Source: Methylobacterium sp. E-005 | GTDB lineage: Bacteria; Pseudomonadota; Alphaproteobacteria; Rhizobiales; Beijerinckiaceae | DNA: 64,000 nucleotides | Assembly (NCBI RefSeq): GCF_022829725.1 | Contig: NZ_JAKSYG010000108.1 | Span: forward strand, 1-64,000 | Direction of reading: 5' to 3' | The notes under the pieces: generated by a model | The model's database searches: none | What the model saw: only the letters and a program-made list of their open reading frames with translations | What the model was told of the DNA's origin: nothing | In this document: one piece after another, positions 8,716 to 17,344 of the stretch | Layout of the letters: each line of letters begins with the position of its first letter | Numbering within the stretch: position 1 is the stretch's first letter | Position numbers and translations under genes: made by a program

Positions 8716-9090
8716 TCAGCCGGGATTGCCCTGCAGACCGGCGGCGACGTGGTTGTTGATCGAGACCAGCGTGGCGATCTTTTCCGGCGTCGGCGCGATC
8801 ATCGTATCGAGGCAGCTCTGCAGCACGAACGCGCCGAGACGCCCGACACCCTGCTTCACGTCGGCGGGAAGCGGGTTCTGATCGGCGGTGGCCTCCGCGC
8901 TCAGCAGGGTCCAGACGCGCTGGTTGTACGTCAACGCCTCGTTGATGGGGCGCGCGCTCTCGCCCGCCACGAGCGCTTGGCTCGCGCCGATCAGGCGTTG
9001 CGCAGCCTTGAGCAGGAGTTGAGATTCAGCTTCGCGGGGCGTCAGCGTGCTGTGGGCGGTTCTGGCGTAAGCATTGGCAGCGGTGTTCAT
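8716..9090 (-). CDS. flaF: Flagellar biosynthesis regulator FlaF (124 aa)
   Basis: FlaF works with FlbT in flagellin synthesis and secretion in Caulobacter and relatives, probably as a positive factor. Seen: NAYARTAHSTLTPREAESQLL near the start and the conserved region around ALTYNQRVWTLLSAEATADQNPLP, where the N-x-R-x-W-T core is typical. I chose the ATG at 9090 (MNTAANAYART); 17 extra codons upstream are unlike the family. It is convergent to flbT. No flagellin or hook genes are in the window, so these regulators sit apart from the structural operons. Confidence 0.92.
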   Translation of the reverse strand: MNTAANAYARTAHSTLTPREAESQLLLKAAQRLIGASQALVAGESARPINEALTYNQRVWTLLSAEATADQNPLPADVKQGVGRLGAFVLQSCLDTMIAPTPEKIATLVSINNHVAAGLQGNPG

Positions 9091-9257
9091 CGGCGGTGCG
9101 GACCCCGGCATCAATCCTGCCGGCAGGGCAGGCTTGCCCATAGCTGTCGCAGATCAGGAGTTAAGACTGCGTGTGCGTCGGGTCGGCCATGATAACGCCG
9201 GGTTGGACAACGACCACGCAGTATGGCCTCAGGTGCCGGCCCCGGATCGCGTCGACG

Positions 9258-9503
9258 ATGTTGAATTTCTTTCTCGGAACCGTGGCCGGCGCTCTCATCG
9301 CCGGCGTGTTGACCATCGCGGCGGCGCGGCAACCGGAAGTTCAAGCGCGCCTGGGCCTGAAACCGGTCTTGCCGCCCATGGCCCTCGCCGCAGCGCCCAA
9401 GATGCCGGAGCCCGATTGCGGCCGGCGTCCGGAGGCGGCACCAAAGGGCGCAGCCCAGGAAATCCTGTTCAACCGCCAGCGGTTCTGGTCGGTCTCGCCG
9501 TGA
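9258..9503 (+). CDS. Small membrane-anchored hypothetical protein (81 aa)
   Basis: The ATG at 9258 starts a strong N-terminal membrane helix (residues 2-22, LNFFLGTVAGALIAGVLTIAA), followed by a Pro/Ala-rich, mostly basic tail with one Cys. No conserved domain is recognised. The gene stops next to the convergent small membrane protein at 9504. The hydrophobic start and normal codon use argue that it is real; the function is unknown. Confidence 0.55.
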   Translation: MLNFFLGTVAGALIAGVLTIAAARQPEVQARLGLKPVLPPMALAAAPKMPEPDCGRRPEAAPKGAAQEILFNRQRFWSVSP

Positions 9504-9641
9504 TCACAGCGCGCCGATCAGCACCAGCAGCATCGTCGTCGCGACGGTGGTGCTGACGAAGCCGCACAGGGCGGCGGCGAAGGACGGACCGGTCCGGACA
9601 ACGGAGGTCTCGAGATCGGTCGACAGGGTCACGGGGGTCAT
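9504..9641 (-). CDS. Very small membrane protein (45 aa)
   Basis: From ATG 9641 the frame gives a polar N-terminus (MTPVTLSTDLETSVVRTG) and one C-terminal membrane helix (about residues 21-44, AAALCGFVSTTVATTMLLVL). The reading upstream of this ATG is Arg/Ser/Thr-rich and looks like a shadow. Single-helix proteins of this size are frequent in Methylobacterium genomes but lack known roles. Confidence is limited by size. Confidence 0.45.
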   Translation of the reverse strand: MTPVTLSTDLETSVVRTGPSFAAALCGFVSTTVATTMLLVLIGAL

Positions 9642-9729
9642 CGGCGCAAAACCTTGAGGGCGACACGCGTCGCGCATGACGGGACGTTGCTGCGAGAGCG
9701 GGCAGATCGAGGTGCGGTGGCGCACCCGG

Positions 9730-10083
9730 TCAGTCGCAGCGGTTGATTTTCTTGGCGATCCGCAGGCCGCGCAGTTCGCTTCGCAGGTCGATCGCCAGGA
9801 CTCCCTCGCCGCATCGTTCGAATGCGTCGCGGGCATCGTCGTAGCGGTCGCCGACTTCGTCGAGCGTGTCGCAGACGCGGTCGTGGTTGCCGAGCCGCGC
9901 TTCCTGGCGTGCCTGGAAGCGCAGGGCATTGGCCTCATCGACCTTGCGCTGGGCCTCCAGGCAGGCTGGCAGAGCCAGGGCCGAGGAGGTCAGGGCGAGG
10001 CTGGCCAGCAGGCCGGCGAGGCAGCGAAGCAGAGTAGCCGAACTGGCTCTCACGGGTACACTCACGCACATGTTGCAGGGCAA
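9730..10083 (-). CDS. Secreted hypothetical protein, Cys-containing helical (117 aa)
   Basis: A signal peptide (about residues 13-38, ending SSALA) precedes a mature domain of roughly 78 residues that is helical and carries four Cys (in PACLEAQRK, DRVCDTLDEV, ERCGEG and the C-terminal INRCD), enough for two disulfides in the periplasm. The start is one of several candidates: the first ATG gives two extra N-terminal residues groups before MCVSVPVRASS. No family is recognised. It lies downstream of, and is separated from, the metallophosphoesterase by about 100 bp. Confidence 0.65.
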   Translation of the reverse strand: MPCNMCVSVPVRASSATLLRCLAGLLASLALTSSALALPACLEAQRKVDEANALRFQARQEARLGNHDRVCDTLDEVGDRYDDARDAFERCGEGVLAIDLRSELRGLRIAKKINRCD

Positions 10084-10179
10084 GCCGCACGGGCGCTGCC
10101 GGGTTTCCCGGGGCAGCGCAGGACCGCCCCTTCTCTGTGGGCAAAAACGGTGAAGCTGTGGTGAAGGTTCCGGCCGAAA

Positions 10180-10689
10180 TCAGCGCTTCCCCCGCAAGCG
10201 GGACGTGAGGATTGCGGGGAGCGCGACCGGCGCCGGGCCCATCGGATCGACCCCGACATCATATTGCTTGGGCAGCGGCTTCAGCTTGCCGTGGCTGTGC
10301 CCATGGAGGTTGAGCGCGCCTTTGCTCATGCCGTTCCACGTGCGGAAGGCGTAGTGGCAGAGCACCACCATCCGGCCCTCGACGGGGAATTCCGCGTAAT
10401 GGCTTACCGAAGCCCAGCCGGGTGCCGACAACGTGTCGGGACCATCGTTGTTGCCGACGATCAGGTGCTTCTCACCGTTGAGGCCATCGAGGATCTCGCG
10501 GATCCGAGCACCGTTCGGGCCAAGGGCGAAATCCCCGAGGTGCCAGACGGTGTCGCCGGGTGACACGGTGTCGTTCCAGGCCGCGATCAAGCCAGCATCG
10601 TGGCTGTCGAGGTCTGGATAGGGCCTGTGGTCGAAGCGCAGGGCGCGGGAATCGCCGAAATGCGTGTCGCCCGTAAAGAAGATGGTCAC
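10180..10689 (-). CDS. Small calcineurin-like metallophosphoesterase (169 aa)
   Basis: All metal-binding motifs of the calcineurin superfamily are present: GDTHFGD (7-13), GDF (52-54), GNND (79-82), His112, and GHSHG (130-134). The size matches the small YfcE-like or phage-like phosphoesterases that hydrolyse phosphomonoesters or phosphodiesters in the cytoplasm; the natural substrate is not predictable. The 5' end MTIFFTGDTHFG fits the first beta strand, which supports the start. It is divergent from the CcdA-like gene. Confidence 0.9.
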   Translation of the reverse strand: MTIFFTGDTHFGDSRALRFDHRPYPDLDSHDAGLIAAWNDTVSPGDTVWHLGDFALGPNGARIREILDGLNGEKHLIVGNNDGPDTLSAPGWASVSHYAEFPVEGRMVVLCHYAFRTWNGMSKGALNLHGHSHGKLKPLPKQYDVGVDPMGPAPVALPAILTSRLRGKR

Positions 10690-10834
10690 CGTTCGGCTCC
10701 GCTGCCGCCCGAACGCGAAGCGCCAAGCCTACGGCGGAGTTCCCGCGAAACCGTGACGCGCGCGCCCGTGGACGGCGCATCCGGTGCCGGCAAAGCCCGT
10801 CGCCAACCATCACGATCCTCGGAGGACCTGGGCG

Positions 10835-11554
10835 ATGCTCGGGACGGTGACTTTCGCGTTCCTGGCCGGGCTCCTGTCGGTGCTGTCGCCCTGCGTGCTG
10901 CCGCTCGTGCCGATCGTTCTCAGCACGGCGGCGGCGGAGCATCGGCTTGGACCGCTGGCGCTGGCGGCGGGGCTTGCGATCGCCTTCACGGTCATCGGTC
11001 TGTTCGTTGCAACCATGGGTTTCGCGATCGGCCTGGAGGACGACGTGTTCCGGGCCGCCGGCGCGATCCTGATGGTTGGCGTTGGGATCGTGCTGATTCT
11101 CCCGCGGCTCCAGGCCGGGGTCGCGATCGCGGCAAGTCCGGTGGGGGCCTGGGTTGAGGAGCGCTTCGGCGGCGACGGCCCGAAGGGCCTCACCGGCCAG
11201 TTCGCCGTGGGCCTGCTCCTCGGCGCTGCCTGGAGCCCCTGCGTCAGCCCGACCCTCGGCGCGGCCTCGCTGATGGCGGCGCGCGGCGAGCATCTCGGCA
11301 GCGTCGCCCTAACGATGCTGGCCTTTGGGATCGGCGCCGCCTTGCCGCTGACGCTGCTGGGCTTCGCCTCCCGGGAGGCGCTGATGCGCTGGCGGGGCGG
11401 GATCGCGGCGGCCGGCCGGACCGCGAAGGCCGGTTTGGGCGCTCTGCTGATCGTATTCGGCCTGCTGGTGCTGAGCGGGCTCGACAAGCGCGCGGGGTCC
11501 GCCATCGTGGTGGCCTCACCGGACTGGCTCAATCCGGTGACGACGCGCTACTGA
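10835..11554 (+). CDS. ccdA: CcdA-type membrane thiol-disulfide transporter (239 aa)
   Basis: Six-helix inner-membrane protein of the DsbD-gamma/CcdA family that passes reducing equivalents from cytoplasmic thioredoxin to periplasmic partners, often for cytochrome c maturation. The two redox Cys are present in the expected first and fourth helices: Cys20 in [10 protein letters not shown] and Cys136 in [10 protein letters not shown]. The start at ATG 10835 has a good ribosome site (GGAGG at 10821-10825). No partner such as CcmG adjoins it; it is followed by the selD ruin. A role in another periplasmic thiol pathway is equally possible. Confidence 0.9.
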   Translation: MLGTVTFAFLAGLLSVLSPCVLPLVPIVLSTAAAEHRLGPLALAAGLAIAFTVIGLFVATMGFAIGLEDDVFRAAGAILMVGVGIVLILPRLQAGVAIAASPVGAWVEERFGGDGPKGLTGQFAVGLLLGAAWSPCVSPTLGAASLMAARGEHLGSVALTMLAFGIGAALPLTLLGFASREALMRWRGGIAAAGRTAKAGLGALLIVFGLLVLSGLDKRAGSAIVVASPDWLNPVTTRY

Positions 11555-11595
11555 CGGGATCCCGTGCCATCCGGACCGGAGACCCGTCACGACCG

Positions 11596-12413
11596 ATGCC
11601 CGACCGGTCGAGCCTCGCCCATAGTGGCGGCTGCGTCTGCAAGCTCGGTCCGGCGGTCCTTCGGCAGCTTCTGGCGTCGCAGCCAGCTGCCGGCCCGTTC
11701 GAGCGGCGGCTCGTCGCGAACGAGACCTCGGACGATGCCGCGGTCTGGGAACTCGACGACTGCACCTGCGTGATCGCCACGACGGACTTCTTCATCCCGG
11801 AGGTGAACGATCCGGTCGATTTCGGGTGCATCGCGACGACGAACGCCATCTCCGACGTCGACGCCATGGGCGGCCGGCCGATCCTGGCGCTCGCCATCCT
11901 CGGCATGCGGCTCGGCAAGATTGATCCCGAGGTGGTGGCCCGGATCCTCCGGGGCGGCGCCGAAATCTGCGTCGAAGCCGGCATTCCGGTGGCGGGCGGA
12001 CACGCGATCGGCACGCCCGAGCCGATCGACGGGCTCGCGGTGATCGGCACCTGCCGCCGGGAGGCGGTGTGACGCAACGCCGACGCGCTGGCCAGCGACG
12101 CCGTCATCCTGACCAGGCGCTGGGGGTCGACGTCGACTCGGCGGCGATCAAGCACGAAGGGCTGGACGCCGCCGGCTACCGCGACGGCGCCGCCACCACC
12201 CTGCTGTACCGGATCGATCCTGAGCTGGCCGCGGAGCCCGCCGTGCATGCGCTCACCGACGTTGCCGGCTTCGGCATCCTCTGCCTCGAACTCGCCCGGG
12301 GCGCCGGACTGACCCTCCGGCTCGAGACCGACGCCCTGCCTCTGCTGCCGCAGGCGGCGGCCCGGATCGGCCGGATGAAGGCGGGCCCTGCGCGGATCCG
12401 CGTGGGCGGCTGA
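11596..12413 (+). pseudogene. selD: Selenide, water dikinase broken by a nonsense mutation, a frameshift and 3' truncation
   Basis: SelD makes selenophosphate from selenide and ATP. The first 158 codons are a good SelD: catalytic Cys region [59 protein letters not shown]. At 12070-12072 there is TGA exactly where relatives have Trp (V-W-R-N-A), and the same frame continues with RNADALASDAVILT. Just after that, at about 12115, one base is missing and homology continues in another frame: ALGVDVDSAAIK, HALTDVAGFGI, ARGAGLTLRLETDALPLLP. Homology stops near 12415, roughly 100 residues before the normal C-terminus. The TGA is not at the known Sec site, so readthrough does not rescue it. Confidence 0.88.
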
Positions 12414-12504
12414 CGGATGGATCGGGGCGGAACCGCGAGAGGCAATCTTCAGCTTTCGCGTCCAGGGTGCAGTTGCACACGATGCCCGAGCCGCCCGAGC
12501 CGCC

Positions 12505-14484
12505 TTGTCCCCCGTCCCAGACCCATCGCCGCCTGCCCATGGCATCGCCGGCTGGCCATTCGGCACGACCGACACCGGTCTAGCCCGGCCCGTCTCGCTG
12601 CCGGATGGGCGGCCCTGGCCCCGGATCCGCATCGTCACCGTGGTCCGATCCGATGCGGGGCTCGGCGCGACTATCGCATCGGTCCTGCGCCAGAACTATC
12701 CCGAGTTGCGCCATGACATCGTGGCGCCCGCCGACGGGTTATCGTCTGTCGCGCGGATCCTGGCGGATCCGGGCCTCGACCTGCTGCTCCAGCTTGACGC
12801 CGGCGATCTCCTCGCCCCCGGCGCGCTGATCGCCCTGGCGCTGGAAGCGGAGCTGACGGGGGCCGCCGCGGTGGCGGGCCTGCGCGTCCTGTTCGATACG
12901 ACGGTTCTGTGCCTCGATGGCCCCGCCTCCACGGCGGATCCGAGGGATCGCACGTTCCCCGGCGGGGCGATCCTGTGGGCGCTGAAACGCCTCGGTTCGG
13001 GCATCCCCCGCGATGTCGACGGGATGCTGGACGCAGGGGCGGCGTGGTCGGCGATCCCGGAGGAGGGACGCCGGACCATCGGCCGGCCGGTACTCTTGCA
13101 CCGGACCATGTCGAACCCGGCGCCGTCGCCGGGTCTGTCCATCGTCTCCCTCACCGGGCTCGGCACGCAGGGCGGGGCCGGCGTGGCGCAGCGGCGCCTC
13201 GCCGGGGCGCTTGCCCTCGCGGGCCATCGGATGACCCCGGTCACGCTGAGCGACCGCCCCGAGGCGGCCGAGTGGACCGATGCCTTCCCGCAGGCCGAGG
13301 CGGCGATTGCGGCCGCAGCCCCCGACCTCGTCCTGGCCGGCAACCTGCACGGCGCGACCCGCAGCCTCGACGTGATCGACCGCCTCTGCCGGCGTGGCCC
13401 GGTCGCCCTCGTGCTGCACGACCTGTTTCCGCTGACCGGCCGGTGCTGCCATCCGCGGGATTGCGGCCGCGCCGCCATCGGCTGCGACGCCGCCTGTCCG
13501 GGTCCCGACGAGTACCCGCAGCTGGCCCCCCGCCGGATCGCCGGGATGCACGCGCGCAAACGCGCGACCCTATCCGGTCCCGCGGGTCCCTGGCTGCTCG
13601 CCAATTCCGACTGGACGCTGGCACGCGCCCGGGACCTTGCGCCCCCCGGCACCGCAGCGGATTCGATTCGGCTCGCCTTCCCGACCGCCGTGTTCCGCCC
13701 GGGCGACCGCGCGGCTTTGCGCCGCCGGTTGGAGCTCCCGGCCAACGACGTGCTGATCCTGATCTCCGCCGTGATCGTCGACGGTCCCGACAAGGGGTTT
13801 GACGATCTGCGGGCCGCCCTCCACGCCGTCGCGCGGCCGGGCGTGGGCGTCGTGGCGATCGGCCGGCTCGACGATCCCGCAAGGCTCGGAATTGCCAACC
13901 TGTTCGCGCCTGGGCTGATCGCCGACGAGGACACGCTGGCTGCGTGGTACGGCGCCTGCGATCTCCACGTCACCGCGAGCCGCCACGAGACCCTCGGGCA
14001 GACGCCGATCGAGGCGGGCCTGTGCGGCGTGCCGACCCTGGCCTACCGCACATCCGGCTTGACCTCCTCGGTGATCGACGGCGTGTCGGGCCGCCTCGTG
14101 CCCGTAAGGCCCGGCGCCCTCGCGGAGGCCCTCATCGAGCTGGTCGCCGATCCGGTGACGCGCGCCCGCCTCGGCGCCTTCGCGCGAATCGCCTTGGAAA
14201 GCCGCTTCAGCCCGGCCGCCGCCGCCCTCTCGCTGGACGCCGTCTTCCGGCGGCATGGCCTCCGGGCTGCGGCGGCACGGCCGCGCTTCGATCCCGCGAT
14301 ACTCGGCCACTTCCCGTTCGCGGCCGTACGGATGGCCGGTGCGATCGGGACCGTGCCGACAGCCTCGCGACCCCTCGTGCGGCGTCTGCGGCAGGCCAAG
14401 CAGAAGGTACTCGGGCGTCGGATGCCCCTCCTCGTGCGCCGCTGCCTCTACCTCGCGGGGCGCCTTCGCCGGAGCCTCGCGTGA
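12505..14484 (+). CDS. Two-domain glycosyltransferase, GT2-like remnant plus GT4 (659 aa)
   Basis: Residues 30-110 look like a shortened GT-A (GT2) nucleotide-binding half: RIRIVTVVRSD, then LQLDAGDLLAPGAL, where a DxD-like motif is expected. Residues about 210-620 are a GT-B (GT4) transferase: NLHGATRSLDV, VLHDLFPLTGRC, SDWTLARA, and the nucleotide-sugar motif SRHETLGQTPIEAGLCG near residue 490-510. It probably adds a sugar during EPS assembly in the cytoplasm. The start is TTG, because no in-frame ATG or GTG precedes the GT2-like part; this start is uncertain. It overlaps the next glycosyltransferase by 4 bp (GTGA), a sign of translational coupling. Confidence 0.82.
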   Translation: MSPVPDPSPPAHGIAGWPFGTTDTGLARPVSLPDGRPWPRIRIVTVVRSDAGLGATIASVLRQNYPELRHDIVAPADGLSSVARILADPGLDLLLQLDAGDLLAPGALIALALEAELTGAAAVAGLRVLFDTTVLCLDGPASTADPRDRTFPGGAILWALKRLGSGIPRDVDGMLDAGAAWSAIPEEGRRTIGRPVLLHRTMSNPAPSPGLSIVSLTGLGTQGGAGVAQRRLAGALALAGHRMTPVTLSDRPEAAEWTDAFPQAEAAIAAAAPDLVLAGNLHGATRSLDVIDRLCRRGPVALVLHDLFPLTGRCCHPRDCGRAAIGCDAACPGPDEYPQLAPRRIAGMHARKRATLSGPAGPWLLANSDWTLARARDLAPPGTAADSIRLAFPTAVFRPGDRAALRRRLELPANDVLILISAVIVDGPDKGFDDLRAALHAVARPGVGVVAIGRLDDPARLGIANLFAPGLIADEDTLAAWYGACDLHVTASRHETLGQTPIEAGLCGVPTLAYRTSGLTSSVIDGVSGRLVPVRPGALAEALIELVADPVTRARLGAFARIALESRFSPAAAALSLDAVFRRHGLRAAAARPRFDPAILGHFPFAAVRMAGAIGTVPTASRPLVRRLRQAKQKVLGRRMPLLVRRCLYLAGRLRRSLA

Positions 14485-15593
14485 CATCGCGCCCCGATAC
14501 ACCCGCCGGGCGAATCCGGCAGATCTATCTCGATCAGACCCATCTGCGCGGCCACGTCACCGGGATCGAGCGGGTGACCCTCGACCTGTTCGCCCCGGAT
14601 AAACTCGAACCGCATGCGGTGCGGGCGATCACCAGCGGATCGCTCCCCGGGATGATCGCGGCACAGCACCTCGCCCTGCCCCTGCGCGCGTTGCGCGATC
14701 GCGATGCGTTGTTCCTGTTCCCGGGGTTCCCACCGGGCCCGCTCTGCGCCCTGGCGGCCGAGCGCTGCCTGCTCTACGTGCACGACACCTTCCTGCTCAC
14801 CCGGCCGGAGGATTTGAGCCTGCGCAGCCGGCTCTACATGAGCCCGAGCTTCGCGATGGCTCTGCGGTGGTGCCCGAACTTGTTCGTCAACAGTCGGACC
14901 ACCGGCGAAGCCGTGCGCGCGGTCTGCGCACCCGGAGCCCGGGTCGCCCTGCTGCGGCCGCCCGTGCGCGACGCGTTCGGCCTCGGCGATCTGCCGGGGC
15001 CAGCGCCCTACGGGCCGGGCGACACGCTGCGCATCCTCGCCATCGGGACCATCGAACCGCGGAAAAACTACCCGGCCGCCCTCGCCCTGACCGTGGCCTT
15101 GATCCGGGCCGGCGTACCGGCGGAACTGCACCTCGTCGGCCGCGTCGGCTGGGGCCGGCACGCGTTCCTGGACGATCCGCCGCCCTTCCTGCATCGGCAC
15201 GGCTACCGGTCGGACGCCGACCTGCGCAGCCTGGCGGCGTCGTGCCATATGCTGCTTTCGACCTCGAAGGCGGAGGGGCTCGGCCTGCCGCTGCTGGAGG
15301 TCCAGCACGGCGGCCTGCCGGTGGTGGCGCCGGACGATCCGGTGTTCCGCGAAGTGCTCGGCCGATCCGGTCTGCTGATCCGACCAGGGGAGCCGGACGC
15401 GGCCGCACGCGAACTGGCGGCATGGCTCTCCGCAGACACTCTGGCTCGTGCGGCCGTCGCGAGCCGGGACAACGTGTCTCGCTGGAACGCCGCGGCGGCC
15501 GAAGACGGTATCCGGTTCCGCCGCTTCCTGGCGGGCGACCCGAACGCGTACGGCCACCCGGACACGATCGTGTCAGCGCCGCCCCATCCCTGA
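14481..15593 (+). CDS. Glycosyltransferase family 4 (370 aa)
   Basis: GT-B fold transferase for polysaccharide synthesis. Seen: an N-terminal half with YVHDTFLLTRPED and NSRTTGEAVRAV, the hinge strand LRILAIGTIEPRKNY near residue 185-200, LVGRVGWG, and the sugar-nucleotide motif STSKAEGLGLPLLEVQHGG near 260-280. The GTG start overlaps the stop of the previous gene. The sequence GTIEPRKNY is typical of mannosyl- and rhamnosyl-transferases of GT4, but donor and acceptor cannot be deduced. A 275-bp gap to the next gene probably carries a promoter. Confidence 0.9.
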   Translation: MTSRPDTPAGRIRQIYLDQTHLRGHVTGIERVTLDLFAPDKLEPHAVRAITSGSLPGMIAAQHLALPLRALRDRDALFLFPGFPPGPLCALAAERCLLYVHDTFLLTRPEDLSLRSRLYMSPSFAMALRWCPNLFVNSRTTGEAVRAVCAPGARVALLRPPVRDAFGLGDLPGPAPYGPGDTLRILAIGTIEPRKNYPAALALTVALIRAGVPAELHLVGRVGWGRHAFLDDPPPFLHRHGYRSDADLRSLAASCHMLLSTSKAEGLGLPLLEVQHGGLPVVAPDDPVFREVLGRSGLLIRPGEPDAAARELAAWLSADTLARAAVASRDNVSRWNAAAAEDGIRFRRFLAGDPNAYGHPDTIVSAPPHP

Positions 15594-15868
15594 GTGCTGT
15601 ACGTAGTCTGCGACCGGGCCACGACTTTTCTCGCCTTAAAGTGGTGACAGTTGCCGATCTCCCTAGACCGAACATCTGCGGGTCGTCAGTCGCGGAGGTC
15701 GGCTCAAGGCGAGAGTACTTTGGCGGTACGCCGATTGCTGACATATCCTCCAAGACACTGCCCACGGCGGGGACCTGTTTCGAATCGGCACGAAGCTGGT
15801 CAAAACGGGAACTGGCGACGGGGACGGTGGGCGATTGATCCGTCCCAGAAAGTCAGGGAGCGAGGCGT

Positions 15869-17344
15869 ATGTTCGACTTCTCGACACGAATAAGTGGTGA
15901 GCAACCCGTCCGGATTGTACTTCCGGAGGTCACGCCCCGAAACGACCCCAAAGTCATCTTGCGGCGGCTGTGGCGCGGCCGCAGCTTCATCGCGCTGAGC
16001 ACCCTGTTCATGGTCGCGGTCGCCGTGGCGGTGCTCGGTCTGATCCCGCCACGCTACACCTCAAGCATCCAGATCCTCGTCGATCCGAGCGACCTGCGGG
16101 TCGTGGAGAACGACGTGAACGCCCGCCAGCCCCAGGCCGATAGCGGTGTCTCGATCGCCGAGAGCCAAGTGCGGGTGATCCAGTCCGACAACGTCCTGCG
16201 CCGCGTGATCGCGCGGCTGCACCTCGATCAGGACGACGAGTTCGTGCTGCCGGACGGCAACAACGCGACGGTCAACTGGATCAAGGGCGCGCTCGGCATG
16301 CTGCCCCCGCCCGGAAGCCGGAACCCGATCAACATCGCCCTCGACACGCTCCAGAACCGACTCAGCGTCCGCCGGGCCGAGCGGACCTTCGTGATCGACG
16401 TCTCCGTGCAGTCCCGCGATCCCGAAAAGGCCGCGCAGATCGCCAATGCCATCGGCGACGCTTATTTCGCAGAGGAAGGCGCGGCCCGGACCGACACGGC
16501 CCGCCGCGCCTCGGACGCCCTGGCCGGGCGCCTCGCCAGCTTGAAGCGGGATGTCGAACAGGCGGAGGGCGCGGTCGTGCGCTACCGCGAGGATCACAAG
16601 CTCGTGGCCTCGAGCGGGCGGCTGCTCACCGACCAGCAGCTCGGCGACCTGAACCAGCAGCTCGTCACCGCATCGATCAAGACCGCGGAGGCGAAGGCGC
16701 GGCTCGATCAGGCGCGCAAGATGCGCTCCTCGGATCCGAGCACGGCCCTGCCCGAGATGCTGCAGTCCCTGGAGATGCAGGCGCTGCGTCAGCAATACGC
16801 CACGCTCTCCCGCAACACCGCCGAGCTCGCGACCCGACTCGGCGAGCGCCACCCGGCCATGGCCGAGCAATATGCCCAGCAACGCGACCTTCAGCGCCTG
16901 ATCCAACGGGAGAAGGAGCGGATCATCGACACGACCCAGAAGGATTACGACCGGGCGGCCGCCAGCGAGGCGGCGATCCGGGCCAATCTCGACCGGGTCA
17001 AGACCGAGACCGTTTCCAGCGATCGGGCCTATGTCGGCCTGCGGGAGCTGGAGCGGACGCTCGAAGCCCGCCGGGGGGTCTACGAGGCCTATCTGAAGCG
17101 GGCCCGCGAGGCGAGCGAGCAGGAGCGGCTCAACACCACCAACGTGCGGATCATCTCGGCCGCCACGCCGGCCCGGCAGAGGACATTCCCACCCTCGCCG
17201 AAGATCGTCCTGCCGCTCGCCCTGGTGCTCGGCCTGCTGCTCGGTGGTGGCATCGCCCTGGCTCTCGGTGCCGACAGCGACCGTCGCCGTTCGCAGCGGG
17301 CCGCCGTTCGTCCGGGCGCAAGCTTCCGAGCCGCCGATGCGTGA
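15869..17344 (+). CDS. Wzz/GumC-type polysaccharide chain-length protein (491 aa)
   Basis: Inner-membrane polysaccharide co-polymerase that sets chain length or helps export. Topology: cytoplasmic N-terminus, helix at 40-60, a long periplasmic region with coiled coils (about 190-440), and a second helix near 448-469. The Wzz signature after the first helix (YTSSIQILVDPSD) and the GNVR-like part near the second helix (ERTLEARRGVYEAYLKRARE) are seen. No kinase domain is attached, unlike the related protein at 45.9 kb, so this window carries two distinct chain-length proteins. The ATG has a purine-rich ribosome site (GGGAGCGAGG). It overlaps the following gene by 8 bp. Confidence 0.93.
   Translation: MFDFSTRISGEQPVRIVLPEVTPRNDPKVILRRLWRGRSFIALSTLFMVAVAVAVLGLIPPRYTSSIQILVDPSDLRVVENDVNARQPQADSGVSIAESQVRVIQSDNVLRRVIARLHLDQDDEFVLPDGNNATVNWIKGALGMLPPPGSRNPINIALDTLQNRLSVRRAERTFVIDVSVQSRDPEKAAQIANAIGDAYFAEEGAARTDTARRASDALAGRLASLKRDVEQAEGAVVRYREDHKLVASSGRLLTDQQLGDLNQQLVTASIKTAEAKARLDQARKMRSSDPSTALPEMLQSLEMQALRQQYATLSRNTAELATRLGERHPAMAEQYAQQRDLQRLIQREKERIIDTTQKDYDRAAASEAAIRANLDRVKTETVSSDRAYVGLRELERTLEARRGVYEAYLKRAREASEQERLNTTNVRIISAATPARQRTFPPSPKIVLPLALVLGLLLGGGIALALGADSDRRRSQRAAVRPGASFRAADA

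Noticed and set aside
12070..12072. In-frame TGA in selD read as selenocysteine
   Set aside because: The position matches a Trp, not the catalytic Cys/Sec site near the N-terminus; a frameshift follows 45 bp on, and the 3' end is missing, so the gene is dead anyway.
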